Made by a program: the position numbers and the translations under genes
Assembly (NCBI GenBank): GCA_030220185.1
Contig: JASPKZ010004574.1
Span: forward strand, 124,001 to 188,000
Reading direction: 5' to 3'
DNA length: 64,000 nt
From: Diploptera punctata
Taxonomy: Eukaryota; Arthropoda; Insecta; Blattodea; Blaberidae
Notes under the pieces: model-generated
Seen by the model: the letters and a program-made list of their open reading frames with translations, nothing else
Told to the model about the DNA's origin: nothing
Databases searched by the model: none
Part shown: piece after piece, positions 53,431 through 64,000 of the stretch
Layout of the letters: each line of letters opens with the position of its first letter
Numbering within the stretch: position 1 is the stretch's first letter

Positions 53431-53731
53431 ACCACATTGATCTAACTCCATCTCTCGGCTCTCCTATTCCACCTGTGAATATTCAAGCCTCATGTTAGCC
53501 AATGTGATAACATGAATTCCTGCTAGCACCAAATAACATGTTTACTCACATATAAGGGGATTCTATCCCAGGAGACCACCTACTTTAGTAGGCAGTTAGT
53601 GTGAGATGAGCTAGTTAGTTAGGTCAAGTTAGGGTGAGAAAATGGACGAGCTAATACATCAAATTAGTTCAGCGTTCACTTGTTTATGGTGAAATTAAAT
53701 GTTTCTTACCTCTCCTCATGTAAATCTTGTA

Positions 53732-53775
53732 AGTAGATCACGATTTCGAGACCATAACAGTCTCATCTTCAGTAC
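53732..53775 (-). ncRNA. Hammerhead ribozyme, left arm
   Basis: CTGAAGA, helix II GAGAC/GTCTC, GAAA, helix III ATCGTGAT, C at the cleavage site, helix I GTA/TAC. Confidence 0.7.
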
Positions 53776-53812
53776 AATCTTGGCGACTGATGTTACGTCG
53801 ATCGGAAGAAGA

Positions 53813-53859
53813 TTGTACTGAAGATGAGATCGTTATGGTCTCGAAATCATGATCTACTT
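53813..53859 (+). ncRNA. Hammerhead ribozyme, right arm
   Basis: CTGAAGA 53818-53824, GAAA 53843-53846, palindromic ATCATGAT helix III, cleavage after C53854, helix I GTA/TAC. Confidence 0.7.
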
Positions 53860-53958
53860 AGAAGATTTATATGAGGAGAGGTAAGAAACATTTAATTTCA
53901 CCATAAATTAAACCTCATAGTGATTAATTCCTATAAAAGTTAAAAAAAAAGTTCACTT

Positions 53959-54534
53959 ATTTGTTAGCATGTTATGTGATAGGTTGGCTACATTGTCTGA
54001 GCAATGGTTAATACATATTTTACATTGTAAATATGTCAACATTAATCAAATTCAGTATTGAATCCTGCTGGATGATGGGACTAGTCCTGAAAGCGCTACA
54101 GATAAATAATCTTTAAGTTGAGGAGATGGGCCTTTTAGGTAAATATTTCATAATTTTATATTTTAATTGTAAATATGGTGATTTTAGGTTACTTTGAGCT
54201 TAACTTCTCACTTCATTTTACAGCATTTGTCATATTTTTTGTGAAAAATATCAACATGTATATTTCTCTAAGGTAATTATTCACATAGTGTGTGTATTTC
54301 CATTTTTTATTTGGATTTATGTAGGTTGCAGGGTTTCATAGAATCCCACATCTCATGATGTTTTAACATCTCTTCACATACAAGTTGCACTTTAACTTAT
54401 CATTGTAATTTACAAGTTTAACTAAGCTATTACTCTGCAGACTGGATCGATCACATGACCTGCCAAGTGACGCTTTTACCATGCTCCTCAAAGAGTAATT
54501 CTCTCCTAGAGGGGTCAGGAAATTAACATTCTTC
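53959..54534. other. AT-rich intron, no gene seen
   Basis: No exon, tRNA-like segment or element terminus recognised. Confidence 0.4.
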
Positions 54535-54708
54535 TTGTACCTCATGAAATTAGACCATATACCTGTTTCCACATCAAGAGATCTTATCCTTCGTCTAGTT
54601 ATGGGATGTTCAATATTTCTTCCTACTTTGAGGGAGTCTATTGGGTGACATTCTTTCTATATGTTGGATCCAATTAGATTTTGAATTTTTAATTTGATTC
54701 TTCATTAA

Positions 54709-55258
54709 ACAGGATGATTCATTTTAATTCCTATTACAAACTTCTAGGGGTTGTAGAGAGGACTTAGTAGATAAAGTTTTGATGAGGAACCCATGTCCGG
54801 AAATGTACCATTTTTATGTAAAATAAGTTTGAAGATCAAAACACAATGGGCTATCATGTGTCTCATGTTTCAAAATAAGTATTACAGACTTCTAGGGGTT
54901 ATACAAGTGTGGTTCAAGTGGTGACCCTGTTGTTCTTTGCACAAAGTGTACCTGCGATGCATGTTTTCATACACATGCCCCACAAAACCTAGTGTGTGCT
55001 CAATAATTTTTGCTGTTGCCAGAATTCATGCAACAAGATTTTTCTCCGACTTGACAGGTGTGGTACAACCCCTACAAGTCTATAACACTTATTCTGAAGC
55101 ACAAGACACATGATAATAGCCCAATGTATTTTGATCTTCAAACTTATTTTACATAAAAATGGTACATTTCCGGACATGGGTTCCTTATCAAAACTTTATC
55201 TACTAAGTCTCCTCTACAATCCCCAGAAGTTTGTAATAGGAATTATGAATCACTCTGT
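54709..55258. mobile_element. MITE-like element with long inverted repeats
   Basis: About 180-bp inverted arms: ACAGGATGATTCA at the left, TGAATCACTCTGT at the right, and AAAATGGTACATTTCCGG readable in both. No coding region. Target duplication not clear. Confidence 0.75.
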
Positions 55259-55358
55259 ATTTCTTATCCTAACAATGTACAATCTGTTAATGAACATAAG
55301 AATTTCTTTTCAACTGCTTCAATTTTCCTTTTATTTAACCTATTAAGTATCCAGTTTA

Positions 55359-55504
55359 GTATGAGGTGGAACACTGACCACGTACCACTCAAATGACATC
55401 TATACGAAAACAAGTGTAACTAAATTAATATGGTTAAAATTCTTCCCTGTAGGGGGAGAGCGCCTAAATCTCTGTAAAGGGAAACATGGGCTTACAAGAA
55501 GAAG
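55359..55504 (+). mobile_element. Short insertion with TSD, unclassified
   Basis: A 14-bp TSD, AAGTATCCAGTTTA, lies at 55345-55358 and 55505-55518. The 146-bp insert ends in a GAAGAAG tail, like the 3' end of a LINE or SINE. Confidence 0.75.
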
Positions 55505-56089
55505 AAGTATCCAGTTTACACAAGTATATGTTAACATAGGTATTGCCATAGTATTATAGAATTTTAATTGTGTAATTTTTCATGTTTTATCTTTTAGAGT
55601 TCTTCTTATTTCTCCCACATACTATAAAATTTGTTTAATTTTAAGATTATATCATTCTTTTGGCAGTAAGATACCTTAAACCCTAAGTAGTTGAAATAGT
55701 TTACTTGGTCTGTTAATTTGTTATTGATCATTATTCTTCATCTTCTGTGGTTTTGAACATTTTATTGTATAATATTCAACAGTTGGTTATATTGGCCAAG
55801 ACCAATGATATTAGAGACCAATGGCATCTTTAATAAAAGACAAATCAACAACATATATTGCACCACAAATATGTTCAATATATGTAACTTTACAAAGCAT
55901 GGAAGTGCACATTAAATTGATAGAAATGTGGCTATGTCAATAGAACAATTATGATGTCACCAAGCAGGTCTAGACTTTTTTTTATTTGGAAGAGAAATCA
56001 TATGCCTTAATCGAGATTTGAACCTGATGTCTTGGGTTCTGTACCACTGCTACCAGCTCCCTCATTTCAAACAAATATTAATTCTTTTT

Positions 56090-56265
56090 TATATTTTTAT
56101 TATAAATTTAACATTTCTCAATGAAGTTCAAATTATATTTTAAGAGAAAAATATTCACCTATACTGGAGTTCAAACCCAGGATCTTTAACTTTATACGCT
56201 AATGCTGTGCCACTGGATCCAAACCCCAATCTAGGCAAATATTTTTCTCTTCAAATATTAATTCT
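56090..56265 (+). mobile_element. TT1 retroposon, diverged palindromic remnant
   Basis: 5' block AATTTAACATTTCTCAATG, antisense tRNA-like piece with GGAGTTCAAACCC, a short sense piece, end TTTTTCTCTTCAAATATT. Confidence 0.65.
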
Positions 56266-56455
56266 CTTAAGAATTAAATTAAACCTCATAGTGTTCTTTC
56301 CCTGTGAAAGTTAAATAAATTAATTCTCTTATTTATACTCGTATATGAATTCCAACGTGCCAAGGCGATCAACTTTTTTTGTTGTACATGCCTCTGCGGG
56401 TTCTTTAACATGAAGGTATAGACTTGTCTTGCTATATCAAGTTTAATGAAAAAGT

Positions 56456-57010
56456 GGATATAATAATAATAATAATAATAATTAATAATAATATAATAAT
56501 AATAATAATAATCATAGTCCATTCACAAATTTAGACCATTTGTGGACCTGTTTAGGCCTCAATAGAAACACCATCCACAAGAGTGGACGTCCTGGTCTTC
56601 TTCTTCTTGCAGGTTGATAGCTTAACATTAGAATTCCTACTGGCTTTATAAAGTAAGGTTTAAATTCCCAATAAAAAGTCTTCTTAACAAAGAAGCCGTC
56701 ATTTGTGTGATCAAGCAATGGTTCGTAGCATTTGGCACTTGGGAACTGACAATGTATAAGAGAAAAATTTGCATTTAGATTGGAGTGCTCAGGTAGCTCA
56801 GATGGTTGAACATTGGCATAGAAAGCTGAAGGTCCTGGGTTCAAATCCCATTCTTAGCATATATTTTCTCTTCAAATATAGCATTACATTTCTTTTTGTG
56901 AACTGTGATCCTCCATTCGATGAACATTTGCATCCATTTTGACTTATAATCAGAAATTTTGTTTTGTAATTGTTTTAAGACATCTTAATTTTTTTTATGA
57001 TCTAGTAGTG
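56456..57010 (-). mobile_element. LINE-B 3' fragment split by TT1
   Basis: AAT microsatellite tail (56460-56513), then minus frame YQPARRRRPGRPL. It resumes at 56890-57010 (TCCATTTTGACTTATAATCA), matching 43830-43880 in complement. Confidence 0.75.
56629..56879 (+). mobile_element. TT1 retroposon, diverged single unit
   Basis: TSD AGCTTAACAT at 56619-56628 and AGCATTACAT at 56880-56889 (8 of 10). tRNA-like segment at about 56785-56858, end TTTTCTCTTCAAATAT. Confidence 0.75.
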
Positions 57011-57156
57011 TGTATCCAGCAGTTTTTGTTTTAATGTTTTGAAAATATTTTTCAATTTTCAGCACAATTTTTGAAAATATTTACTACATTAAAAATAAGT
57101 ATTTGTAAGTGCATAAAAATTGAAGCCCTGAATATAGGTTATGTTTTTACATTTAC

Positions 57157-57291
57157 CTTGGTGTCTTCAATAATGTTTGCCAACATAACAATAACTTGCA
57201 CATTTTCTTGCCAAATCATTCTCCAGAAATCAACAACTGTATTATTCTTAGGTCCCTGGGTGGCGATATAAAATCTTGGTGAATTGTACCC
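57157..57291 (-). CDS. RPTP exon: D1 substrate-side block
   Basis: Encodes [20 protein letters not shown], then [25 protein letters not shown], 45 codons, phase 0 at both ends. FYIATQGP and DFWRMIW are signature blocks of classical PTP domains. Acceptor ATTTCAG, donor GTAAAT. Confidence 0.95.
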
Positions 57292-57539
57292 CTGAAATTA
57301 AAGCAAAACATTTATATAGTGTTACTTAATTTGTGTTTTGCGATATCAACCTACTGCACTTTCACGTTGTGGGTAACACAGATGGCATCAATGTGATCTA
57401 CTTTCAATTCACACACCATTCTGGTATTTCACTTGATGTAGGTGACGTGTACAAAGAGGAGTGTTTGCTAGTTAGTCAAACATGCCACTTGGTTTCTATT
57501 TCACTCATCCTTCATCATATGTCAATTATATGTGTGCAG

Positions 57540-58615
57540 TTCAAAAAAGGTATACAATGCAATTAAGAAGGAGAAGTTATATAGTATCCTGCTGGAGTTC
57601 GGAATACCTAAAAAGTTAGTTACACTAATACGAATGTGTCTAACTGGCACAAAGAGTAGGGTGCATATAGGCAAACAGTTTTCAGGTACTTTTGAAATCC
57701 ACAATGGGTTGAAGCAAGGGGATGCATTATCTCCTCTACTATTTAATTTTGTACTAGAGCATACCATCAAATCTTTAGAGAATGAAGAAGGCCTACAACT
57801 CAATAGTATTAATGTTGGTGATGTAGTACTATTGGGTGATAGCAAGGAGATACTAAAGGCCAACACACACATACTATTGAGTACCACTAAGAAATTGGGA
57901 CTGGAAGTAAATATCAATAAAACTAAATATATGGTCACACACAGAAATACATTATATAATGGAAATCAAAAGCTAATTTCAAATGAGGGAAATTTTGAGG
58001 AAGTGGCTGAATTCAAATACCTAGGAACAATAATCACAAATAGGAATGATGTGTACAAAGAAATTAAACATAGGCTCAATTCTGGAAATGCATGCTATTA
58101 TGCATTACAGAGACTCTTGACATCCCAACTCCTTTCAAAAAAATGTTAAAGTGAAAATATATAAAACTGTTATTCTATCAGTTATATTACATGGATGCGA
58201 AACATGGACTCTTACTTTAAGGGAGGAAAGGAGATTACGAGTATTTGAGAATAAAGTTCTTATGAAAATATTTAGACCAAAGAAAATGAACAGACAGATA
58301 AATGGAGAAGACTACATATAATAAGAACAGTTACGTCTCATAGACTGCAATGGGCAGGACATGTGGCATGAATGGGGAATGAAAGACATGCATAGAAGCT
58401 TCTTGTAGGAAAACCAGAGGGAAAACATCCAGTTGGTAGTTCAAGAATGAGGTGGGAGAATAACATTAACTATGATTTGAGGGAAGTAGATTATACAGGG
58501 AATGATTGGAAAACATTAGCTCAGGATAGGGATGTATGGAGAGCTTATGTCCGGGTGGCCATTGAACCTATGGGTTTGACAGTGCCAGTGAGTTAGAGTT
58601 AGCATGTACTGTTCA
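57540..58615 (+). mobile_element. LINE-A, RT C-terminal half
   Basis: 57532-58149 reads KEKLYSILLEFGIPKKLVTL, GLKQGDALSPLLFNFVLEHT and a deleted catalytic box (INVGDVVLLGDS replaces YADDVVLL). Later parts, RPKKMN and beyond, are broken. Ends CCAGTGAGTTAGAGTTAG. 5' truncated and nonfunctional. Confidence 0.85.
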
Positions 58616-58969
58616 TAACAATAATGATAAGCACACACTTTTCCAGATTTATCATTCAAAATCCAAGGAATGCTTAAGCATAAGTTTAAATACAGGGTGA
58701 TGCATACAGATTATGTTGCCTTTTCATTTACATTTATTTACATACTATTGTATATATTTATAATTTAATTTACACATGATTGGATAGATGGGATTAACCT
58801 ATGCATGGTGTGTGATGGGGTACACATTGAACATATTCTTTAAAAGTAGACCTAATTTAGGTCTGTTACCAGAATGGAGACTTATGCACCATCCTGTAGA
58901 ATGGTGAGTAACCTTTAAAATCATCCATCTCCTCTTGATAATGTGTAACATAATTTGGCAAAATTGAAG

Positions 58970-59430
58970 AAGAAAACAGATCAGGAATTTACCACAATAA
59001 ATGTGGAGACTGCGATAAAATTTACAGAGAGAAAAAAAAAAGTAAATTAGAAAACCAGAGCGAAGGAATGTCAAAAATGGGGAATTGGAAAAAAATCAGT
59101 AGTAGCTGCTCATGCTTGGTCAGAAAAACATCAAATAGAAAGAAAGGCTAGTTTAATAAAACAAACAGGAAAACCCAAGGAGCTCACTGTTTGGGAAAAA
59201 ATCTACATTAAAAAAACTAAGAAAGAAAAATTAATGATCTGGGGAAGTTGACTTGATTGGGAGGTTCATCGTTCCACCAACAGATGGAGATAGAACATTG
59301 GTCATGTAACTACTGAAGATGTAACCACTAAAGTTATGAAACCGGTCTAATTAGAAGTCATGATATGAGGTGAGACCAAAAGAATCTTACTTTAACTTAA
59401 ACCTCATAGTGATATTTCCTACAATATGAA
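58970..59430 (+). mobile_element. PLE endonuclease remnant and tail
   Basis: RSGIYHNKCGDCDKIYREKK, then VVAAHAWSEKHQIERKASLI and LTVWEKIYIKKTKK with breaks. The tail ends in a hammerhead and ATGAGGTGAG, ACCTCATAGTGATATTTCC. Confidence 0.75.
59308..59352 (+). ncRNA. Hammerhead ribozyme motif in PLE tail
   Basis: CTGAAGA 59313-59319, helix II GTAAC/GTTAT, GAAA 59338-59341, palindromic ACCGGT helix III, cleavage after C59347, helix I TA/TA only. Confidence 0.58.
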
Positions 59431-59724
59431 GTTAAAAGCCAATGATATTTAAGGAGGGTGTGTAGGGTTTAGGTAACCTTGGCTACAGGATGAGTGATTA
59501 TTTAAGATATGGTTTTACATTATTAATTAATTATCTACAGGACCCAATAAATTACATGTTCAACTATTTCTCTCTCTCCTCATGGAGCAATATATGGTTT
59601 TGTGTGTGGATATTATAATCTAAAACTTATAGGATGTGAATCTACAGTGAAACATCTTATATCACAGATGGGGGAGGTTGTACAAGTTTAACAATAGTGA
59701 GCAGCGATCTGAGTCATTTCATAC

Positions 59725-59875
59725 TGTCGGTTGAAAATGAGAGAGATGGTTCTCTTGAAAACTGCATTTCCCGTGTTTAAGAAAACAAACTATGAGGTAA
59801 GATGTAAAAAAAAAATGACTCATTAATTCATGAATTAAGAACCTCATAATGTTATTTCCCATATTTAACTATGAA
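59725..59875 (+). mobile_element. PLE/FB terminal fragment
   Basis: Same family as 31917-32154: TGTCGGTTGAAAATGAGAG, GGTTCTCTTGAAAACT, then ACCTCATAATGTTATTTCCC at the end. The hammerhead core is decayed. Confidence 0.65.
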
Positions 59876-59939
59876 TATATATTTCTCTTCAAAATTTGTC
59901 TTTTGGTGAGAAGTGATAATTTTAGTTTTTAAGACTATG

Positions 59940-60170
59940 TCCACTGATGTGGTCTCAAGATAGCATGTTGCCTTGTCAAGCAGCGGGCCTGGGTTCGATC
60001 CATGGTCAGGAAAGGTTTCCTAGATTAAGTTTTTTTGGGGTTTTTCCTCACCTGTAAGACAAATGTCAGGAAACTTTAAGGCCCAAACGGTCCCCAAACA
60101 TCATTATAATATTCACCTCATTAGATTAAGTTTAGTTTAAGGCCTCTCCTGGTGCATCATTACCATCATC
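59940..60170 (+). mobile_element. tRNA-headed SINE fragment
   Basis: B box GGGTTCGATCC at about 59993 after a GCGGGCCTG stretch. The body has GGGGTTTTTCCTCACCTGTA and CCCCAAACATCATTATAA. Confidence 0.55.
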
Positions 60171-60324
60171 ATCACCTTTCATATCATTGTGACAGAGTAA
60201 CTCCATCTTCCAGGCTCCCCAACCTTAGAAGTTGGTTACAAGTATGCTATGCCAGGAGAGAATACAAGAAATATCGTAATGACAACCTGGTGGCAACGAG
60301 AAAAAAAAATTATAGAAAACTTAC

Positions 60325-60401
60325 ATTAATATAATTTGCATTGATGTAATCTGAAAATTGGTCGGCTGGAAATTTCTTCAGCTTCACTCGTGTTTCATCA
60401 T
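60325..60401 (-). CDS. RPTP exon: D1 N-terminal block
   Basis: Two-base entry, then DETRVKLKKFPADQFSDYIN and ANYIN, 25 codons, leaving in phase 0. DETRVKL and DYINANYI are the opening blocks of PTP domains (D-x-x-R-V-x-L, DYINA). The exon with the preceding NRY motif must lie beyond 60401; I did not find it before 64000. Acceptor AATTTCAG, donor GTAAGT. Confidence 0.93.
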
Positions 60402-60484
60402 CTGAAATTTAATAAATACATTTGTTTTATTACTTGAAAGCAATGGACAAAAGGAGTGACTAAACCACACTAAACGTTTGTTCA

Positions 60485-60840
60485 TATAACTAACTAACTA
60501 TCTCAGTGGTACTATCAATCCCTGATGGTTCATGCCCATTCAGACAAAAGCTCTCCAAACTTCTCTATCCTAAGTTAATATTTTTCAATCATTCCCTGCA
60601 TAATTGACCTCATTCAAATCAAAGTTAATGTTATTCTCTCACCTCATTCTTGTTCTACCTACTGACTGTTTCCTACAAGGAGTTCCCATGCCCCACTTTT
60701 ATTTTCCATTCATGCCATATGTCTTGCTCATTCCAGTCTATGAGACTGAACTGTTCTTATTACATCTGGTTTGTCTATAAAGATCATGTAGCTCACTTGT
60801 ATATAGCCTGTGTGTCTCTCTTTGGCCCAAAAATAAATAA
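60485..60840 (-). mobile_element. LINE-A 3' fragment
   Basis: AACTAACTAACTATCTCAGTGG start and antisense blocks of the LINE-A C terminus (AAAGCTCTCCAAACTTC, AGATCATGTAGCTCAC). Confidence 0.72.
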
Positions 60841-60929
60841 ATGCAAATTTAATTTCTGTCTCTGAAACATTACAGTAAGAATAATATCCAATCTTGGTGA
60901 TCAAAAGCAAAATCTCGTTCACTGTTGTT

Positions 60930-61680
60930 ATACTAATTCCAAGCTAAGTTCCAGTTGTACTGTAAATAAATTTGCATAATGTATTACTTTGCTGACTCCA
61001 TCTATTGGGGAAACTGTGATGCTACTTTTACCCGCCTTATGACAGAATTGTATCAATGATACAAACATTCAATGTTTTTATTGTTCATTTCACACATCTC
61101 AATGATGGATAACGTATATAAGACAAAAATATGCATTTAGATTCGAACACGCCTAGATAACTCAGTTGATAGAACATTGGTCTAGAAAGCCAAAGGTCCT
61201 GGGTGCAAGTCCCAGTCTAAGCGTATAATTTTTCTCTTCAAATATGATAGAAACATTATTCTTAGGCAACATCATATTTTATGAAATAAGATTGAATACA
61301 AGGAAAGATGGTACCAATAATTAAGAACTTCCTCCATTTATTTATTTACGACAACAAATTATAATTGGGTCTACTTAATCAGACGTTTGTGCTTCTTCCA
61401 TGATGTCGATCGATATCCTTTATCTATAATTTCACTATGAGCAGAATTTATGCTCCATGATGATTTACCTGTAAATTTTGCTGTTATTTTCACATCTTCA
61501 ATGGTTAATGTGGGATATTTTTCACTAAACTATATGAAAACAATCAAAATAATTTGTTTCTCTCCACTTTACAAATGTTTTTCTTTTTGGTGCTTTAAAA
61601 ATTGTATAGGGAAAGCAGCCATTTGAAACAATCAAAATTCCAATGTATTCTACATTTTGCATGCTTAAAAATTAGACAAT
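60930..61680 (-). repeat. Repeat X copy, split by TT1
   Basis: TAAGTTCCAGTTGTACTG and CATTTGAAACAATC blocks pair with 42420-42470 and 47140-47170. Interrupted at 61070-61245. Confidence 0.55.
61070..61245 (+). mobile_element. TT1 retroposon, simplest monomer
   Basis: TSD GATACAAACATT at 61058-61069 and GATAGAAACATT at 61246-61257 (11 of 12). 176 bp: 5' block, one tRNA-like segment (about 61149-61222), end TTTTTCTCTTCAAATAT. It defines the minimal element. Confidence 0.82.
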
Positions 61681-61689
61681 GAAATGCTT

Positions 61690-62480
61690 TTTACAAATGA
61701 GTTGGAGAAAATATTTTTTTATATCTCACCTCATAAATTTGTGTGTTTTCACGATATCAGTTTCAAAGATAATTCTACTTCATCTTCAGTCAAACTCCAA
61801 CTGTCAAAATTTTGCCATTAACACCATCTTCTGAACTGCCATCTGGAGGCGATTTTATGAATTTGCAGATCAAATTTTGCTATCAGGAATTTCAAAATTC
61901 ATGGTTCTATACTTGTTCTTCTGAATGTATATCTTTTCCCAAACTGATAATTCTAAAGACTTCTCTAAATGGTTTAAAGTTTTGTTTCTCTTCCAATTTT
62001 GAGATTCTCCAGCAAAATATGTGCTGGAATTGCTGATTTTTCAATTTCACCATTTTTAATATTTCCAAAGTGTTCTTTTGTATGAGTTTCTACATTCCTT
62101 TTAGTTTTCCCTCTATATACTTATTGTTCCCATTCTTTTGAATACACCAGCCTACAACCTGATTCTAAAGAGAGGGAACAATTCAAGAAAATTACTTACC
62201 AACCTGGAACATGCAGGAAATTAAAAAAAAATATTTAACAAATTGAATATTACATTGGCACCGATTAACAAATTTAGTCTGGGTATCTTCTAATAACTAA
62301 AAAACAGGTTAATGTTGTAGATAATAAAAAATGTGGAATTTATCAATTTAATTGCAATGACTGCAATAAAGTACAAAGGTGAATGACCTTTGAAACTGGT
62401 ATCATTTAAGCATGAGGTGAGATATAAAAACATTTTTTCTAACTCATTTGTAAATTGAACATACCTCATAGTTTTTTTAA
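61690..62480. mobile_element. Two opposing PLE fragments
   Basis: 61690-62110 on the minus strand has the tail and endonuclease region. 62130-62390 on the plus strand has LAPINKFSLGI and GIYQFNCNDC; its tail keeps only the CTTTGAAACTGGTATCAT half of a hammerhead. Confidence 0.65.
61752..61795 (-). ncRNA. Hammerhead ribozyme motif in PLE tail
   Basis: CTGAAGA, weak helix II, GAAA, helix III ACTGAT-like, A at the cleavage position, helix I TGA/TCG. Confidence 0.5.
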
Positions 62481-63539
62481 TACAATAGGAAGTAACATTA
62501 ATTAATATATAAATTATGAGTCAAATCTTGAATGAAGAAAATAATTACAAATGAATTGAACATAAATAACATTTTTGACCAATATATAAGTTTAAGAAAA
62601 AAATATATAAACAATACTAATAGAAATTAACATACTGGGTCATCAATAAATCCAACATTCTGGAATTACAAAGCACATTAAATAATAATAATAATAATAA
62701 TAATAATCACCCATGCATACATTCATGTAATAGTCCAACCAAGGGTTACGGTACACACTCCGGATGCCCTAACCTGGCTTACAAGGACCAACGAACCAAA
62801 GTAGAACCGCTCTGATCGAGCTGCAAAAGATGACGACCCTGTTCTCTAACTTGCTTCGTGTATTAAGAGTTCCATGGAAGAGGGGAAGCTGAGCAAACAC
62901 ACACAGCACAGGGGAGGGGGTAAGTAGGAGAAAGGACAAAGAGGACAGGAATTGGCACTGTTCTTGAATTTAACTGTAGAGAAAGGATAAGATGACGTAG
63001 ATGTTGCATATCGAAAACGTACTTTCGGTACAAAATGAAATGCTTATTTATTCAATATATTAAAATTATAATTATATATTTTATGATTCTCCCATATAAC
63101 TTATATAGACATGTACCAGATAATGCACATTTTTATTTTCTTTATTTCGAGTGTTAGAGAGCGAACTACATTTTCTTACACACTTAAAAGTAAAACAATT
63201 ATTTGACCAATGAAAATGCAGTCATACATCTAGTTTGTTTATATTACAGCTAGAACTTAGCTCGAAAGAGGTATAATTTTAGCAAATTACGAAGGAATAT
63301 AGCTAATGGGGTCATACCCAAGAAAAGATTTATTAAATTTGTTTTGAAGTCTTCATTACTTAGGATAAAAACTGATGATATATATATATATAAGCCAATA
63401 TATTATTTATTTAGTAGGTTTCATAATATTTTACATTTTCCTGCACTCGATTAATCTACTGCTATTCTCCTCCACAACTCTCCATTATATGTATACAAAT
63501 ATATCCATTATATATCCAAATATATCCAACAGAGTAAGA
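62481..63539. other. Intron or upstream region, no gene seen
   Basis: Contains an AAT microsatellite (62680-62706), a GC-richer patch (62740-62990) and repeat X-like pieces (63060-63285), plus TA runs (63381-63392). No RPTP exon found. Confidence 0.4.
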
Positions 63540-63931
63540 TCAATTACCTATCTTACAAATCAGTACATCTCTACACCAAAATGAAAATAAAATCCCATAT
63601 AGCCGAACAAAACAAAATCCAATGTGAAAGTAAGATATGGAAGACATTACTAGAACCAGATACAATACCAAACAGTCCCCGATCAATTGCAGTTGCATCA
63701 TTTCATCTTGAAACTGGTCATGATTGTATGACAGCACATCTACATAGAATTAAGCTACTAGACTCTCCACACTGCATAGTATGCAAGGACACAAATACGA
63801 TAATGAACAAAGATCACTTGATGTTCTGCGCTGATCTTCAGAAAATAGTTGGAACACCATTCCAAATTGCTGAATATTATGGGGAAGCCCGCAAGCGAAT
63901 GATGACAAATCATGAGCTTCAGAACATTTGA
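63540..63931 (+). pseudogene. LINE-C C-terminal fragment
   Basis: Reads SIAVASFHLETGHDCMTAHL, HRIKLLDSPHCIVCKDT and MNKDHLMFCADL. This is the post-RNase H CCHC tail, homologous to 1211-1582. The frame is open for 116 residues to a stop at 63931. RNase H and RT are missing upstream. Confidence 0.78.
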
Positions 63932-64000
63932 ATACTACTTCTACTACTATATATCCAATATAAATAACACAAGATTTTTGCAACCAATCTTGGAGTATAA

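Larger units (their letters stand above)
53682..53950. mobile_element. FB element with two hammerheads
   Basis: TSD GTTCACTT at 53674-53681 and 53951-53958, extendable with mismatches. The palindrome is centred near 53790 and ends ACCTCATAGTGATTAATTCC plus TATAAAAGTT. Confidence 0.82.
54535..55800 (-). mobile_element. LINE-B fragment, interrupted twice
   Basis: Antisense LINE-B at 54535-54708, 55259-55344 and 55519-55800, recognised by the ATGAAATTAGACC, CAACTGCTTCAATTTTCC and AAACCCTAAGTAGTTGAAAT blocks. Interrupted by a TIR element (54709-55258) and a 146-bp insertion (55359-55504). Confidence 0.7.
616..60401 (-). other. Receptor-type tyrosine phosphatase gene, partial (Ptp69D-like)
   Basis: Ten exons in transcript order: 60325-60401, 57157-57291, 51820-51960, 49800-49927, 29684-29819, 23194-23443, 18442-18656, 11455-11592, 7423-7568 and 616-751. 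All splice at AG/GT and keep frame, giving about 500 residues from nearly 60 kb. Seen: D1 has WPDHG and the split HC-SAGVGRTG loop; D2 has NRYLDIVP, DYINAVYVDGF and a degenerate CCFDGATACG loop. Known: receptor phosphatases of this class dephosphorylate phosphotyrosine proteins at the membrane and steer axons in insects. Inferred: two-domain insect members are Lar, Ptp99A and Ptp69D; Lar keeps an intact D2 loop and Ptp99A resembles vertebrate PTPRG/Z, so Ptp69D is the best fit. The gene is incomplete at both ends. Confidence 0.85.

Overview
The window reads as a large, AT-rich, transposon-filled intron landscape from an insect, possibly a cockroach- or termite-like polyneopteran. That placement is my inference. 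It rests on TTAGG-type telomere-like repeats, the mix of mariner, piggyBac, pogo, RTE-like LINE and Penelope-like elements, and the long introns.

The only host gene I can support is a receptor-type tyrosine phosphatase on the minus strand. Ten exons with clean splice sites and matching phases lie between 60401 and 616. They encode most of a catalytic D1 domain and most of a pseudo-enzymatic D2 domain, about 500 residues in all. The ectodomain and D1 start lie beyond 64000, and the D2 end lies beyond position 1. Among insect two-domain receptor phosphatases the features fit Ptp69D best, by exclusion.

Everything else is repeats in the introns. My working labels are as follows. LINE-A: RTE-like, endonuclease plus RT, with a TTAG-rich 3' end. 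LINE-B: a second RT family with GAA or ATG tails. LINE-C: an RNase H-bearing LINE with a CCHC tail. PLE: Penelope-like elements with GIY-YIG endonuclease. FB: short palindromic PLE derivatives, many carrying hammerhead ribozymes. TT1 and TT2: retroposons that end in a tRNA-like sequence and are often palindromic or tandem. SINE-B and SINE-S: ordinary tRNA-headed SINEs. Repeat X and repeat R: unclassified.

Layout: 1-4 kb, LINE-C split by a palindromic TT1 that is itself split by piggyBac; 4-9 kb, LINE-B, TT1 and a PLE; 10.5-14.8 kb, LINE-A, SINE-B and a pogo-like transposon; 15-18 kb, TT2 and a 36-bp minisatellite interrupted by mariner; 18-32 kb, PLEs, FB hairpins and TT1; 32.8-36.3 kb, an almost full LINE-A inside a SINE; 37.6-39.8 kb, a telomere-like satellite; 40-64 kb, LINE-A, LINE-B, PLE, FB, TT1 and repeat X.

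Many insertions are dated relative to one another by target-site duplications (TSDs) that I could read directly. The most interesting systems are the FB elements (foldback plus hammerhead plus 9-17 bp TSD) and the TT1/TT2 retroposons (tRNA-like sequence at the 3' end, twin or multimeric units, 11-14 bp TSD).
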